Positions 1 through 12,804 of a stretch of 64,000 nt of DNA are shown here, piece by piece. The first letter of the stretch is position 1. The number at the start of each line of letters is the position of its first letter. A program made the position numbers and the translations under genes. The DNA is taken from positions 33,683,979 to 33,747,978 of the forward strand of contig CP154957.1 in assembly GCA_039621445.1 (NCBI GenBank), given 5' to 3'. The notes under the pieces are model-generated. The model saw only the letters and a list, made by a program, of their open reading frames with translations, did not search any database and was not told where the DNA came from. Source of the stretch: Euglena gracilis. Lineage: Eukaryota > Euglenida > Euglenophyceae > Euglenales.

Positions 1-3000
1 AGCCCCTCAACAAGCTCAGCATTCTTTCTGCCCTCTTCAACTTCTGTTTGCTTCGGACCCTGATGCAGCCTTGCATAGCTTCACCTATTGACCGGGGGCA
101 GCTTTTCCATAAGCTGAAAACACCCACCCGCAAAGGCTCCCCCTCCTAAGAGGTGGGGTCGGGTCCCCAACCCACTACGACAAGATGAAAGGTAAAACTC
201 CTTCGGCACCTTCAGCACCCACCCCCAGGAAAAGATGGGGGGAAAAGGGCCTGACTTCCCATCCCACCCCCAGGTTTGGACACAATGAAAAGATGGCAAG
301 GAACCCCAAAAAATTCCACCTGAGAGCCGAAAATGACAAAAAATTTTGCTTTCAAGGAAGCAATTCAAAAACATAACCCGCCCCCAAACTAAGACACCCC
401 TGGGCCGATCGAGCAAAACTCCAAAAATAAGACCCCCCCCCCCCCGACGGTGCGAAGCGTTGGGGAGGGTGAAAAAATACCCTGAAATTATCGAAAACCC
501 CAATTCTAGACACAGAAATGATGCAAATTTTAAAAAAAGGAGTTTTGAAGTACAAAAGAAAACGGTAAATGTCAATTACCAATTTTGCACATTTCGCAAA
601 GAGCCGAAGGAAAAAATTTGGCATTTTTGGGGTCCCAGCCCGAATTTGCGCTGCTGGCTGGATTTGAGCTGCTGGCTGGCTGGACCCCCCCCCCCCCCGG
701 GGATGGGGTACCCTCCGGCTTAAGAAAACCCCTGTTTTGGGAACCTAACAGAATTATTTTTTTCTGGCCTGGGTCGGTCAAGAAAGATCCCAAAATAAGA
801 CCCCCTCCAGCAACAGACCCAAAAATAAGACCCGGGTCTTATTTTAGAGTGCTGGGGGGTTTACTTGGCCCCAAAATGATCGGTTACTGCATTCCTCATT
901 CTGTGCTGCTGTCCCCACAAAAAGCATCTTTTTAGGTTCTTTGATGGAAACTTCCAGGGTGGTCTTACATTTGATTTTCATTTTCTTTCAGCAGAAACCA
1001 CTCCGAAACATAATCACTTTGGGTTCTTCCGCGATTCATGCCGACCCCATCCCCTCGTTGACAAATTATAAAATTCCAAAAACAGCCTCATAATCAAAAG
1101 GTGCCATTTTGCCTTCCATTCAAACGTTTTTTGGGGGGGGGGCTCTGGGACGGTCTGGACTATAGATTTGCTTGCTCACAGGCTTGGGGGTACACTTTTC
1201 CCGGACCAAAACCGACCCGCCCAGTTTTCTCAAAAAAGCAACGCCCCTCGCCCCCAAGTCAACCCACCTCCAAGCAAAACGCAAAAACAACCCAAAGTCA
1301 GCGGATAATTTATGTTTTCCCGTGAGCTTTTGTTGGCCTGATAAAAATTTGAAAATGAAAGATGTTTACAATTCTTCGCAAATATACACACAACTTGCCT
1401 CTAAGCTAGACCATGGAACTCTGCAAAGATGGACTTGCTTATGGCTTCGCATAATGGAGAACTGCGCCCTTTCGTTTGAATGGGGCCTGACCATGGTTGG
1501 TGGCCATCAAAACAATCAAAAAGACTTTCAAGACCCCTGGAGCAGCAAATTATTCAGGAATTCTTTCGGCATGAAACTCGAAAAGTCTGCCGAATTTTGG
1601 GAATCATTCAGGTGGGCATAAATCGGGGACCAAGAGAGTGGGTTGGTGGGTTGGGGCTGCTGGACCCCCTGGAGGGGTGATGCGCTATCAGTCAGTTTTG
1701 GGCAGGCCCCAGGTCTCGCTTTTTTGGGGGTCTTATTTTGGGTTTACACTGCGCTCTCGTTCAGCGAATCAGAATGAGTTTAGGGTTCAAAACACTGATA
1801 CTGTAGACCTCTGAACATCAAACTTATTTTAGTCTTCACAAAAAAACTGTGGGCTTGTCAGCACAATAACAGGAGCCCATCTGTTCATTGTTTGTTGTGC
1901 ATTAGAGTGGGCACCATCCAGAGGAGCTGTCGAGAAGGGATGCAGCTGACTACTGTGAAAGAGCAAGGTTTATCTTATTACCCTTAAACAATGGTAAAAA
2001 AAGTTTGGTTTCACCTCCTCTCTGTCAAAGAACCAGAAAAGATGGTAAGAACTGGTGTGGGGGGGGGGGTGCTTAAACAAGGAGGAAATTTTTACTGCAA
2101 AAACCTTCACAACAAACAAGAAGTATTCCCCTCAATTGGGAGGCCCACTGTTGGATTTACAAGCATTTTAATGCAAAAAATCAATAATATCTCACAAAAT
2201 TAGGCTTCAAAAATATCCAATAAAAACACACACAAAATAATCCTCCCCGAGAAGACGACCTTTGCTATTCCAGTCGCGTGGGCTGTTGTGGTGAGATCCA
2301 GCACGATTGGATCTTGTATTTTTTGTATTTTGGGGGTCCCAAAAACATCCCAGAAATTTTGGGACTTCACCAAAAAACCATTTTTGGGTGTGTACAAATT
2401 TAGCTGGAGGCGACTTAGAAAAAATGCACTAGCAGCAGGCCTTGAGGCCTGCACCTTTGTTTCCAAACAACCTCAAAAAGCAACGCATATTTTCGAAGTG
2501 TTTCGAAAAATTAATTTCTTGTTTTCGACGTGGAATCAACTTCACTCTGAAGAGATATGAGCACAACCACCGCCCGACCGACCCCCCTTGGATTTTGGAA
2601 CCCAAAGAAAACCAAAACCCAAATCTCATTTCTTAGTTCTTTCTTCCACATGGCATTTTAGCAAAAAAAAATACACAGGTAGACATGGATGGCAAAATGT
2701 TGAATTTTTGGTGAAAAATTCCAAGCTCTTATTCGGCAGCGAATTTCTGGTGTACGCAGCGGCAATTCCGAACTGTTCCTGCTGGTAACTTTGGTCTTCA
2801 AACTTCAAACAAATTTAAAGGAAGCCATAAACTGCTTTCGCTTTGTAGTTTCCTGTAAAACGTCACTTCACAGGGAGCCGTCCTGCCCAGCAGAAGCAAA
2901 AGATGTCACCAATGGAAAAAAAGCCTCAAACGAGCATATCTGCAGACCCATTCTTACGTTTCTGTTTTTTTTTTATACCCAAATTGCAACCCAACCGAAT

Positions 3001-3468
3001 TGTCAAAGAAATATAAATGCAAATAATAAATTTGGGCAAAGTCAAAAAATGGGGAAATCTGTGGAGAAAAAGATGAGAATGGGAAACCCTCCAAAAACCC
3101 CACAAAAAAAGTCATTCAGAAAAATACACAAACCGCCCAAACGTGATTCATCAGGGTACAGAAACCGCCCCAATAAGAAAATTGATTTTTGATAGAATTG
3201 ATTTTTTTGGAGTTGGAAACCAAAGGATATAAATTGTCAGGGGAAAAACGGGGCCCTCTGAACATGAATAAATTTTTAAACATGAATTTTTCCTTCACTT
3301 TCCGCTTTTTAACTTTTAAAATTAAAACTAACTTTTTAAACATGAAAAGACGCCTTTAAATACTGCCCCCCCCCCCTGACAGGCCCAGTAATTAAACGAG
3401 GGGGGGTCCACCTTTCTAAATGCAAGCTGATGGGGGTTTAGACGGCACTTTTTCAGTGTTTTCCGTTA
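1..3468. other. Noncoding repeat-rich region
   Basis: C/G runs, an AAATAAGACCC palindrome and a solo MITE end at 640-740 (TTAAGAAAACCCCTG) occur here. Short open frames in several phases have no recognisable domain. No exon is supported. Confidence 0.5.
785..1743. mobile_element. Possible element with AAAATAAGACCC inverted ends
   Basis: CCCAAAATAAGACCCCC near 787 is inverted as GGGGGTCTTATTTTGGG near 1727-1743. A further internal AAATAAGACCCGGGTCTTATTT palindrome lies at 823-845. No coding content or target duplication was identified. Confidence 0.35.
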
Positions 3469-3800
3469 TTTTCTGGGGCAGGGTTAGGGTTACGATTGCC
3501 GTTCTGAAAGGGATCAGGGTTTGGGTTAGGCCCGAAGCAAGGGAGTTCGACTGAAATCGGGCCTAAATATCTGCCTAAATTCGGCCTAATTTTGGGCCAA
3601 ACTTTGACCCAAATCCCGAAAACCCCAACCCAATTCCCCAACCCTTACCTTAACCCTATCCCTAACCCTGTTTCCTAACCCTAACCCCAAACACCTAACC
3701 CTTAACCCTAACACTAACTTCACCCCCTGACCCCATACCAAACACTAGCCTCAACCCCTGACCCCTAACCCCTAATCCTATCCCCTAACTCAAATCCCTA
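3469..3800. repeat. Telomere-like GGGTTA/CCCTAA patch
   Basis: GGGTTAGGGTTACGATTG is followed by degenerate CCTAACCCTAACCC units. The GGGTTAGGGTTAC...AAATCGGGCCT block recurs at 54720-54860 and partly at 56228-56340, so it is a dispersed repeat, not a chromosome end. Confidence 0.6.
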
Positions 3801-3969
3801 ACAAGAGTAGGCCTTCCGTACTACGCATTTCTCATGGCACCTCCGGTAGGGAGGGCAAAAACGCAGGCAGATCGGGGGGGGACCGATCCATCTTCTTAAA
3901 TGCGAGGGGGGGGTTCGAACCCTCATTTAAATGCTGGCCCCCCGGGGGGGGGGCAATAATTACAGGCTG

Positions 3970-4130
3970 CCACATAAACATTAAACACAGCATCTGAAGG
4001 CTCATTGAGCGACAGACAAAGCCCTGTGTGGGGCAGCACCACCATCGCCTGGTACGGCCTCTCTGGCATCACAAACGCCTGTTCCTCGATGCTGAACACG
4101 GTGTGGATTTGCGGGTTGGAGTGGTACCGT
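3970..4130 (-). CDS. Candidate glycosyltransferase exon with PYQAM segment
   Basis: It encodes QRYHSNPQIHTVFSIEEQAF, then VMPERPYQAMVVLPHTG. A P-Y-x-A/G-M-hydrophobic segment downstream of the EDD domain fits the acceptor side of the same enzyme type. It is the lowest-coordinate exon I can support. No stop or end of the gene was identified. Confidence 0.4.
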
Positions 4131-4644
4131 TGGGCTGGCAAATTGCGCATGTTTGTTTCAATACCTGTGGTTGATTATTTTTCGGACCATGCTACATTTT
4201 CCAAATCAAGGTATTATCCCAATATTATCCTGGAACTTTGCACTTTATAAGGCAGGGGCAAGGTGAAAACAAATGCTCAAGAATGCACAATTTGATTACA
4301 CACAAAATGCATGGCATTCAATGCCCAGGCTATACACCATGATTGGGTCAGACAAGAGAAGGGACAAGTTAGGTCAAATTTGGTGGGTTATGAGGGGTCG
4401 GGGTGCTTTTAGCTCATAGATGAGAATTAGCAAAACACAAAAACCCATCTGGGTTTGAGGCGACAAACAAGCACAAAATTGTTTTCAGTCCACCATCCAT
4501 GAAACTTTTCAAAAATTCTGTGTGGAGCAGCCAAAAATAAACCTTGTAAACTGTAAACTTTACACTCTTGAGTTTGAATTTGAGGTGGAATCAACAAAAA
4601 ATTATGCCTTGGATGCCAGAAAATGTGGCAGCTATGAGCTTGGC

Positions 4645-4835
4645 TTTGCCATGCGGTCAGATAAGAAGATGGGCGACACATTCTCCAAGATGGGGGCATA
4701 GTCGTGGGGGACGAGGGTTTCGTAGCGGAGGAACCCCGGCAAATAATCTGTCCCCCGCAGCACCTCTGCTGCCTCACAGAACACCTGCAGATGCCGGATT
4801 CGAAACGCCATGTCATCCTCCATCATTATGTAGAT
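4645..4835 (-). CDS. Candidate glycosyltransferase exon with EDD motif
   Basis: It encodes IYIMMEDDMAFRIRHLQVFC, then EAAEVLRGTDYLPGFLRYET. A hydrophobic strand followed by EDDM and, some 30 residues on, PGFLRYE resembles glycosyltransferases in which the Asp-rich motif binds metal and nucleotide-sugar. The start follows CTG plus five C, as for nonconventional introns here. The 3' border is not fixed. Confidence 0.45.
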
Positions 4836-5790
4836 GGGGGCAGGGCGGCAACTCCGCCCACGATTCAACATAAAGCCAGGCAGGGTGGTCAAAACCGCCT
4901 TTGACCCAGCTAACCAGTGGCAATTCCAAATGATCATGATCAGCCATCGGCCCTCCTGCCCTTGAACACAAAAAAAAACAAAGCTTGTTATGCAATTGGG
5001 CGAGGAAATAAACAACCTCTGCAATCAAAATGTTTTCTACTTTTCTGAAATGTAGTTTCTGGATTTCTCAAAATAATTACAATTCTCTCAAACCAGTCTC
5101 CCCCTTGCGCTTGAAACTATTGCCAATTCTGTCTGTAAAAAATGCCAAACAAAAAAAAACGTGCAAAATGTGGTGTCATTTGCATCATTTTTATGCAGTT
5201 GTAAATTGCAGTTCATGCAGTAAATGCAGTTGCAAGGTGTTGGGGCTCTTTTGCATCAAACTGCTGCCCAGGTTCGTATGTCTTTGTCTGCACAGAATTG
5301 GAGTGCTTTTTGTCAGTTAAACCGGCATTTGGTCCACTGAAGTCACACCAGAACCGGTATCACTCCCCCCCCTGTCCGTGAAAAGTGGTCTCGGGACCAA
5401 ACTGTCAGAAAAAATGGTGAAAATGCTCGGATTTATTTCGATTTTTGTAAAAGACAATGAAATTGGCACAACAGGTTTGGGATAGATTTTCAGTCATTTT
5501 GGGAAATCTGGGGGGAATTTCGTCATGATCGGAAAAATTTGGACTTAGGTTGCTTTTGAAGCATGATGAATCAGGCTTCAAAAGATGATGAAAGTCAAAT
5601 CGATGGAGGTTCCGGAGCACATCACAGAGAAATAAGGACTTGCCAGGAACAGCAACTAAGGGTGCTATGCAGCGTGGTTGGATTTCGTGGCCGTCGCTGG
5701 TCGTCTGATGAAAGAGCTTTCAATCGAGGGGCGACTTGGTACCAGAACGATCGAAGCAGCGGGAGATGCACTTGCGATCGTCGGAATTTG

Positions 5791-6173
5791 TACCCCCCGT
5801 ATGTCCAATGACCGGTAACCTCTGTCCTCTGACCGGGGGGGGGTGGTCGTTGGACATAGGGTAGTGACCAAAGGTGTCCTCTGACCGGGGGGGGGGTGGT
5901 CGTTGGACATGGGGTCAAAAGAGAGTTGGTGGGCACCCGGGTCCCTACCCACCCAAAAATGCCCAAATTTTCCCTTCCGGCGCTTTGCGCCGAAAATTTT
6001 GGGCAATTTTGACAAATTTTTGTCCAAAAAGTGTCAAAAATGGCATTTTGGCCAAATTTTTGGCCAATTTCGCGCCGGGACCAAAAATTTGGTCAAACCT
6101 CCGAAAAGGTGTCCTCTGACCGGGGGGGTGGTCATTGGACATAGGGGGGTCGTTGGACATAGGGGGGGGGGTA
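5791..6173. mobile_element. TA-flanked GTCCAAYGACC MITE, copy 1
   Basis: It begins TACCCCCCGTATGTCCAATG and ends in the inverted CGTTGGACATAGGGG...GTA, with TA at both borders. Internal repeats are CCTCTGACCGGGG, then GGCGCTTTGCGCC hairpin and GGCCAAATTTTTGGCC palindromes. TA borders suggest Tc1/mariner-type insertion. Confidence 0.72.
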
Positions 6174-8356
6174 ATAACAAAATAACGGAAAATTCCATTC
6201 TAGTCCGAAATTGATCCTCTGATTCAAAATGCCGGTTTCAATGGGGGGGTTAATGCCGGTTTTGCCAAGAAGCCAGTGTCACCCCTTTTCTGGTGTGGTT
6301 CTTTTGGTACTGTGTGATTGCAAAACTTTCCCATCAGGCAACCCAAGGAACACATCCATCTTGGTAATTGAAATAATATGAGAGTTGGTTTTCGCTTCCC
6401 CAATAAAATTGCTCAGTTTCCAACTCAAAATGACCAATGTCAAAGGCTTCTCACGTGGTTTCAAATGCGACTTCAAATGCAAACACCATTTTTCCAACGG
6501 CGCATTCTTGTTTCCTGCAAATGGTTTGCGCCATGCCACAATGCAAATGAGGGACAAGGTGATGTTGTCCAATAGCCTGCGGCCTAATCACTTCTCTGCA
6601 AGACAGGAATAAATTATTTTTGAGACTTATTTGTCACTTCGTGAGACCAAGGAAATCTTTTTGAGATAGGTGGCACGTAGACCTGAGACATATAAAACTG
6701 AAAATATTTTACACACCCACTGTAATTAGGGTACCAAACAGTAATCTGAGGTGAATGAGCGAAAAAAAAGGGCCCTATTGCAATGGTGTGCAATGGGATT
6801 CCGCTCAGAGAATTCTATTGTTTGCTGGTTTCCTTTGCTTGCACCATGGTTATGTATTGAACAAAGAACAACCTGTGCACAATACAATTGATGGCCTCCC
6901 TGTCTGTCATGGAGAGAATTCACCAAACCAAGGCAGGCCTGCAAGCCACATACAAGAGCAAAAATACCAGGTTCCAAATGGGGGGGGTGGATTTAAGCAA
7001 TTTGGATTCAAGGCGAGCTGATACGATCTTAATAAAGATGGGCTCACCTCACTGGATTACAACATCCAGTGAGGTGTGCACTATTCGGCTACCACAACCT
7101 TCTTTCTTTTGTTGGGTGTTGGGTGATTCAAAAATGAAACTCGTTCGCTGGTCTAACGAAGAACCCTTTTCCTGAAAATACGCATTCCTGTTTCTATTTA
7201 GGGTCAACCTGTACATGAAAGCCATTATCGGTTTCGGTCGAGTTTACGGATGCCCCTGTTTATAAGAGAGTTTTTGCACCTGAATCATTTTTGTGTTGCA
7301 TGTTGACGCGCCATAATACAATTGAAAATGCAGGGGGGTGTCACAAACAAGGCTTGCCAAAAACGGGGGGGGGATACCAGATCCGTCCGAGGTTTGAAAA
7401 TGCGCCAGATTTGGACTTTCACAAAAGCATACCCTCGAGCTCGAAAACGCTCTCCTGAAAAAAACACACACGGCACATCAACCAAATACACAATCCATTT
7501 CAGGTCGAGGGTGGGTGGTGCCTCTAATCAAGATTTACTTCCAAAGGCCAGAAAGATCAATGGGGTGACAACATGTCACCCGAGCACAGCCCAAAAATTG
7601 AGCCAAATGAAAGCTGGGTGATATGCATGCATTTTTTATGCGTATACTGCAATTTATTATTGAGTGCCATTTTTTTATTGAGTGTACTGCCATGTGTCAC
7701 TTTTGATGCAAGGCTTTGAGAAAAAGGGAAAGAACCCGAGGCAGAGCGGAGAGTTATGTGGAAGACGACCTCTCAACCCAAAAATCTGCAGACGAGTGAT
7801 TTTTTGAAAATGGGGTTTCGCAAATGACCTGCTGTAAAGAGAGCAGAGAAGCCCACCAAACTGTGGCTGCTGTGACATCCCCTGCAATGTAAACCATGGT
7901 ATTGGTTAGGGTCGCTTGCACCTCGGATGGATGCAGCGTAAACAAAAACGGGTCAGATTTTTTTTTGGGTCAACCTGTCGTGGCATCGCGTTGTGCTGTG
8001 GCGGTGGCCGCATCGCAACGGCTGCCTTGTCCTGCTGAGGGAGGCCTGGGCTGTGGAGGAAGAATGGCCGAAACTGCCCCACGAGATGGAACCCGATGGT
8101 GGAGGGGAACAATGCCGTTTGGAGGTGGACATTGGGGAGGGGAACGGAATATGCCAACGGCACTGGGGAGCAACCCCCTTCCCTTGGACGGAGAGTAATC
8201 CCCAAAATTAAACCCCAATTGGCCGAACAACAGAAATCCAAAAAAAACAACAACACCTGTCCACAAATTCAAGATCCCCCGATCTTGAATTACGTTAATA
8301 AATTCTTGTGGATTACTGGGCCTAAGAATCCTCAACTTATCTCAATTCATTCCTGA

Positions 8357-8410
8357 CCCCCCCCCCCCCCCCCCCCCACCCCACACCCCCCCCCCCCCCC
8401 CCCCCCCCCC
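8357..8410. repeat. Poly-C tract
   Basis: About 50 C, interrupted by CACCCCACA. Confidence 0.9.
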
Positions 8411-8500
8411 ACAAAAATGATGCCCAGCCCTTATTTCGTTCCTTTGCTGGAAACCTCTAACTAGTCTAGGGTCTCTGTGGCCATTTTTGGCCGTTTTAGC

Positions 8501-8926
8501 CTACTTTGAGTAATTTTTGGCCAGGGATTTTTTGGCCAAACTTTTAACAACCTTCAGCCTTTTGCCACAATGTCGCACAATTACCTCAATTTGAGCCACA
8601 CACGTGGCGTGCCAGCCTCTGCCCATCAAGACACCCATTCGCCACACCCACTTGGATAAACGTTTGGGACAAAGTGTTTCTTTATTTTCGACCAGAGTGT
8701 TCGCCTGGATGGGTACCAGGGCGCAGGCAGTTTGGCTGTGTCCGGGTTGGCGTAAAAACCAGTTCCTGGTGTGAAAAAGAAAAAAATCTACATCTTTTTC
8801 CAATGCCACACGGCCATCAGCAATTTGTTTCATTAGAACGTTTATTTTGCAGCTTTTGAGCGTCCGGAGCACTTGACCGTCCACTGTCATTAATTCCAAA
8901 GTGGGATCTGTACCCTTGCACGGCAT
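8501..8926 (-). CDS. Unrecognised 141-codon ORF
   Basis: An uninterrupted frame starting MPCKGTDPTLELMTVDGQVL ends in Lys-rich LAKKSLAKNYSK. No domain was recognised and its base composition is like the surrounding spacer. It may be a decayed transposon product or chance. Confidence 0.15.
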   Translation of the reverse strand: MPCKGTDPTLELMTVDGQVLRTLKSCKINVLMKQIADGRVALEKDVDFFLFHTRNWFLRQPGHSQTACALVPIQANTLVENKETLCPKRLSKWVWRMGVLMGRGWHATCVAQIEVIVRHCGKRLKVVKSLAKKSLAKNYSK

Positions 8927-9289
8927 GCAAATTCCTATTCAATGCAAAATGCAAAATTCCATGTAGGTTGGGTGTCTCTGTTTGGGTGTCTCAGTTATCT
9001 TTGTCTCAATTAAATTTTTTTTGTTGGGTGATACTGTTCGCCCTTACTGGGGCAAATGACAATCAACCGTTTTTGTCTGAAGGGGGCGTGCCCGATTGCA
9101 AAAAAAAAAGTGCCCAGCTGGTCTACTGACCGGGGGGGGTATTCGAAAACGACTGGGCAATACACGCCTGAGGACAATCACCACAAAATGGCACTCCAAA
9201 ACGCCACTGTGGCCCGATGTATTGCCTGGTGTGCGCACCAACTTGCATTGGAAATGCCTTTCCTTGTTTTTGTCCCCCCCCCCTTTTTT

Positions 9290-9475
9290 GCTTTCAGCGA
9301 CTGCAGATTTCCGCTTTCTGCCGCGGGGCTCCCATCCCCGCCTGCTGGTTGGTCCCCAGCGTATCTTTCCATTTTCCACTGGCCACTGGCTGGAGCGCTT
9401 GCAACCCGCTGGGGCTGCTTGAAGACCACCAACCTTGGGGTGGAGGGCCGATTCGAACCTGCGCCGTCCAAATTT
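9290..9475 (-). CDS. Possible GC-rich exon, frame undecided
   Basis: This is a GC-rich island between the two parts of the presumed glycosyltransferase-like gene. It is open in more than one minus frame and no homology was seen. Its position and composition suggest coding. Confidence 0.2.
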
Positions 9476-10137
9476 GGATCATCTGCAGTTCAGCCCCCCC
9501 CGGACATCAGATAGGGGAGTGGTGAACAACAACGATAAACAAAACGCTGCATCAACTCCCAGTGGAGAACCACTACCCCTCCTCCTGGAGGAATGCCACT
9601 CTGGGACCCAGGAAAACTGACCGCAAATGTGGAATGAAGAAAGCCCCCAAAAAATGTCTCTGGCACCTTTTGGCGCTGGGTCACTTTGGTCACTTTTTTG
9701 CCGACCCCAGAAACCAATCATTCCCTGCTCTGCTCTCCTCTGCTATTTTCAAAAACCAGCCAATCACCCCCTCCCCAGGGGGGAGGCGGGCCAGGCTAGT
9801 GACCAAATGACTGAATGACAACGGTGCAGGCGGTCCAAATTATGAAAACAGATGGACAAAAAAAAAACGATAATGATGATGTGACAGAAATGATGGGTGA
9901 CAGGATGGCTGGGTAAAATCGTTGCAGTTGCGAAATGTCGCAGGATCAAAGAAAGGTGCTGGTGAGTTCCTTAAACTCTCTCCAAATCTCTTTGCTGGTC
10001 CTCTTTTGCTGCACTGCTTGCAAATGGATTTGGATGAAGACCCCAGAATGAAACCAAAGTGAAAAACGACACCATCCACACAGCCATTAATTTCACCAAG
10101 CACACAAACACATGCATATTTCCTGTGTGTTCCTCAC

Positions 10138-10397
10138 TCTGGGAGGAAAGGGGCTGTGCGTCAGCAAGAGGACAATATCCAGCTGGGCGACGTGCAGCGC
10201 GATGTCCTGCACGCCCTGCAGCACCTGCAGCAGGAGCCCCCGCTGCCGTGTGCCGTGCGACGGGATGACCAGCAGCACCCGTGTCTCGTTGCTGAGGCTG
10301 CAGCCCGTGGCGGGGGTGCCGGTGCGGGCCACCACGTCCCACAGAGCCTCGCGGGGAGACGCCTTGGTGGCTCCGTGGACTTCCACCCCCTCCAGTT
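10138..10397 (-). CDS. Candidate exon, Rossmann-like first strand (glycosyltransferase-like gene)
   Basis: It encodes KLEGVEVHGATKASPREALW, DVVARTGTPATGCSLSNETR, VLLVIPSHGTRQRGLLLQVL and QGVQDIALHVAQLDIVLLL. It is GC-rich, with codon usage like the securely identified exons. VLLVIPSHGTR resembles the first beta strand of a nucleotide-sugar-binding fold, which together with the EDD exon at 4.7 kb suggests one gene; this link is inference. A GTGAGG donor lies at the 3' end. Confidence 0.5.
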
Positions 10398-10402
10398 CCA
10401 GG

Positions 10403-10820
10403 CAGGCCATTGCTGGACCCCGGGGCCACTGGTTGGCCATTTTGTTGGACACTGGAAAAAATGGACTTGCTAGACCCCTCCGCCCGGGGGGGGGGGTCCC
10501 TCCCCCCCGATGGGGAAATTTTTCCTGCATCGCTGTGCGCCGAGGTGGACATGAGGTTTTTAATGCATTTTTTTGGCTGATTTTTTTCTCTCCAAGAAAT
10601 CCAAAAAAAAGGTCCAAAATGAGTATTTTTGGTCATTTTTTTTGGGTCCCAAAAAAACTTTTGGTGCTTCGCACCGGTCACTGAAAAAAAATTCCACCAG
10701 CTGGCCCTGCTGGCGGACCCCCCCCCCCTGGGGAACCACCAGAATCCCGACTGGCCAAATTTGACTAACTGCAGTCCAGTCCCCCTGGGGGGGTACTGCG
10801 AACCCTTTAGCAAAGGCCTG
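10403..10820. mobile_element. 418-bp CAGGCC MITE coinciding with a candidate intron
   Basis: The ends CAGGCCATTGCTGG and CCTTTAGCAAAGGCCTG belong to the 37651-38058 family, with the same TGCAGTCCAGTCC interior. Flanks GTTCCAGG (10395-10402) and GTCTCAGG (10821-10828) match 6 of 8. It separates two in-phase open frames on the minus strand at the positions expected for a nonconventional intron. Confidence 0.7.
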
Positions 10821-10823
10821 GTC

Positions 10824-10893
10824 TCAGGCCCCATGCAAACTCTGTGCACATGGGGCATTCCCTCAAATCAGGCAAAGACCGGGCCACTTCCAC
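10824..10893 (-). CDS. Candidate exon of a glycosyltransferase-like gene (upstream part)
   Basis: The minus frame reads VEVARSLPDLRECPMCTEFA and WGL. It joins in phase to the next candidate exon if the element at 10403-10820 is spliced with GACCAG at +1..+6 and CTG at -8..-6. A plausible acceptor CCCCTAG lies at its 5' end. No family was recognised for this piece alone. Confidence 0.4.
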
Positions 10894-12804
10894 TAGGGGG
10901 TGGGTCAACCACTTCCAAGCAGATGAACCTGAGGCGTATGGGCAATATGAAAATATGGAAAAATCCGAAACAATGAAAAATGAAAATTTTATTCCAGGGG
11001 AGTTGCAAAACACAGGGGACCCCAATGGGAGGTTGATACTTTTCCATTTTATTTCAACCAACAGGTGACAATCGGGACTTTGCTTGAAAATATCTGATAC
11101 ACAGCCCCTTCAACCCCCAAAATTGTCAGTTTTTTAGTAATACCTTTCATGCCCTCTGCTAAAAAAAAAAAGGGTTCTCTCCTCGGTGTCTGGCAGGAAG
11201 GGTTTCTAGATTTGGGGGGAGCTGGTCGATCGGCCCGCTCCGAAAACTGTCGTACCACGTCTGTCGTACCATGCGGATGTCTGCCAATCAATGATTGCTG
11301 TGCACACAAGCTTAGGGTTCCTTTGCACCTTTAATGAGCGTTTTTGGTGTGCAACCCACTTTCCTCTGTAAGAATCTTCACCTGTGTAGCCCTCCATGAA
11401 AAAGTAAACACTCATGGATATTTCAAAAAAGTTCGAAATTCTGCTGACAAATAATACTAAAAAGGTCGTTGAATTTTTTTTTTTACAAACCATAACTCGT
11501 GAATGGATGTATTGCAAAAGAACAATATCAATCAAAACTCACCTGTGTGCAGTTTTCAGCACGGGCAGGGCAGAAAAATTCATTGGGTCACGGTAAATAT
11601 TCAATGGAGGTGCTGGCAGCTCTATTACACACCAGGAAACCAACAAGACAAGAGTCCATCAACTTCTGCCTCACTTACGTTTCGTCCAGTGACACAACAA
11701 CACCATACAGGCACCGCCAGCCATCTCAAGACCAAACAAACCACCAGGGGAGGGAACACAATTTTTTTGTGTTTACTGTCCCAGTGATTTTTGGATTTTG
11801 GATTTTGCTGGAAAAAATTCGTCATTTTGGCCCCGATTTTCTCCTGAGATCAAAATTTTTGTCAATTTTGTTATATTTTTTTTGGCATTTTTTTTGGTCA
11901 ACAAAATGCTATTTTTTTTATGCAAAATGGAAAATTTTCCCCAACAGAGTAGAAAAAATTTCGAAGTCCTCTCCATTGGAAAAGTGCACATCCCAGGGGA
12001 GCTCCTAATGATTTTACATGCGATTTGCATTATTTTTGTGATTGATCATTGATCATTGATTTTATTATTGTTTTTGTGTTATTTGTGTGTATTTGCTTTT
12101 TTTTGCGCCGCATTTTTTGAGGGTCCATGTTGCATCCCCCCCCCCTAAAACCACTCCCTGACCCACAACATTTGCTCATGCAGGTGCATCGGGACACCAC
12201 AACTCCATACAGCACTCACTTCATTCCTTAATATCCCCTGCTGGGTATTGGAGGATGCTGATTTCTGGCAGAATGAACATTGTCAATGGCAAAATTTGGG
12301 GAAATGAGCCCCATTTTTTTTTAAACAGCCCTGGGGTCACCTCTTCCAAGAACAATTCATTCAACTTTCTTGGAAAACCCTCCCTCCGGTTGGGCGGCCA
12401 CTTTGGGATTCTCCTTTTTCACAACTCACCAAAATACAAATTGAAACAAGCTCAAAATCTTTACACCCGGGGGCTGAACCGGCTCTGTTTTTTTTTGGAC
12501 ACCAGGGCTGGCTGGATTTCCACTAGGTATAGCTGGAATGTCACTAGCTAGACCCCCCCGGGGGGGGGGGGCAGGGGGGCAGGGCTGGCGTGGAAAAAAA
12601 AAACGCCCCAACGCCCCAACGCCGCGTGCCGATGTGTATTGAGGTTTTTAACATGTTGTTGTTTTTTGGCCTAACTTTGTTAAAAAAAAAGCCAAAATGC
12701 ACGGAAAGGCAACTTTGCCAGGCCACGAGGGGCAAAAAATGGCTTTGCACTGGTCCACAACCAAGCTTCTGCTTGCTGTTACAGGGGGGGGAATTGATAT
12801 CGGA

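Larger units (their letters stand above)
5030..9289. other. Probable intron/spacer of the glycosyltransferase-like gene
   Basis: It holds the 5791-6173 MITE, a poly-C run and unassigned frames at 7750-7945 (minus, reads VQATLTNTMVYIAGDVTAAT) and 7990-8200. GC-rich islands near 8000-8180 could be exons but no frame is preferred. Confidence 0.4.

Noticed and set aside
3640-3790. Chromosome end (telomere)
   Set aside because: The CCCTAA units are degenerate, internal and part of a dispersed repeat with unique sequence on both sides.
9440-9470. GGTTCGAATC-like T-arm suggesting a tRNA (also at 3913-3925)
   Set aside because: The arms do not pair as a T-stem and no acceptor, D or anticodon arm could be built around either site.
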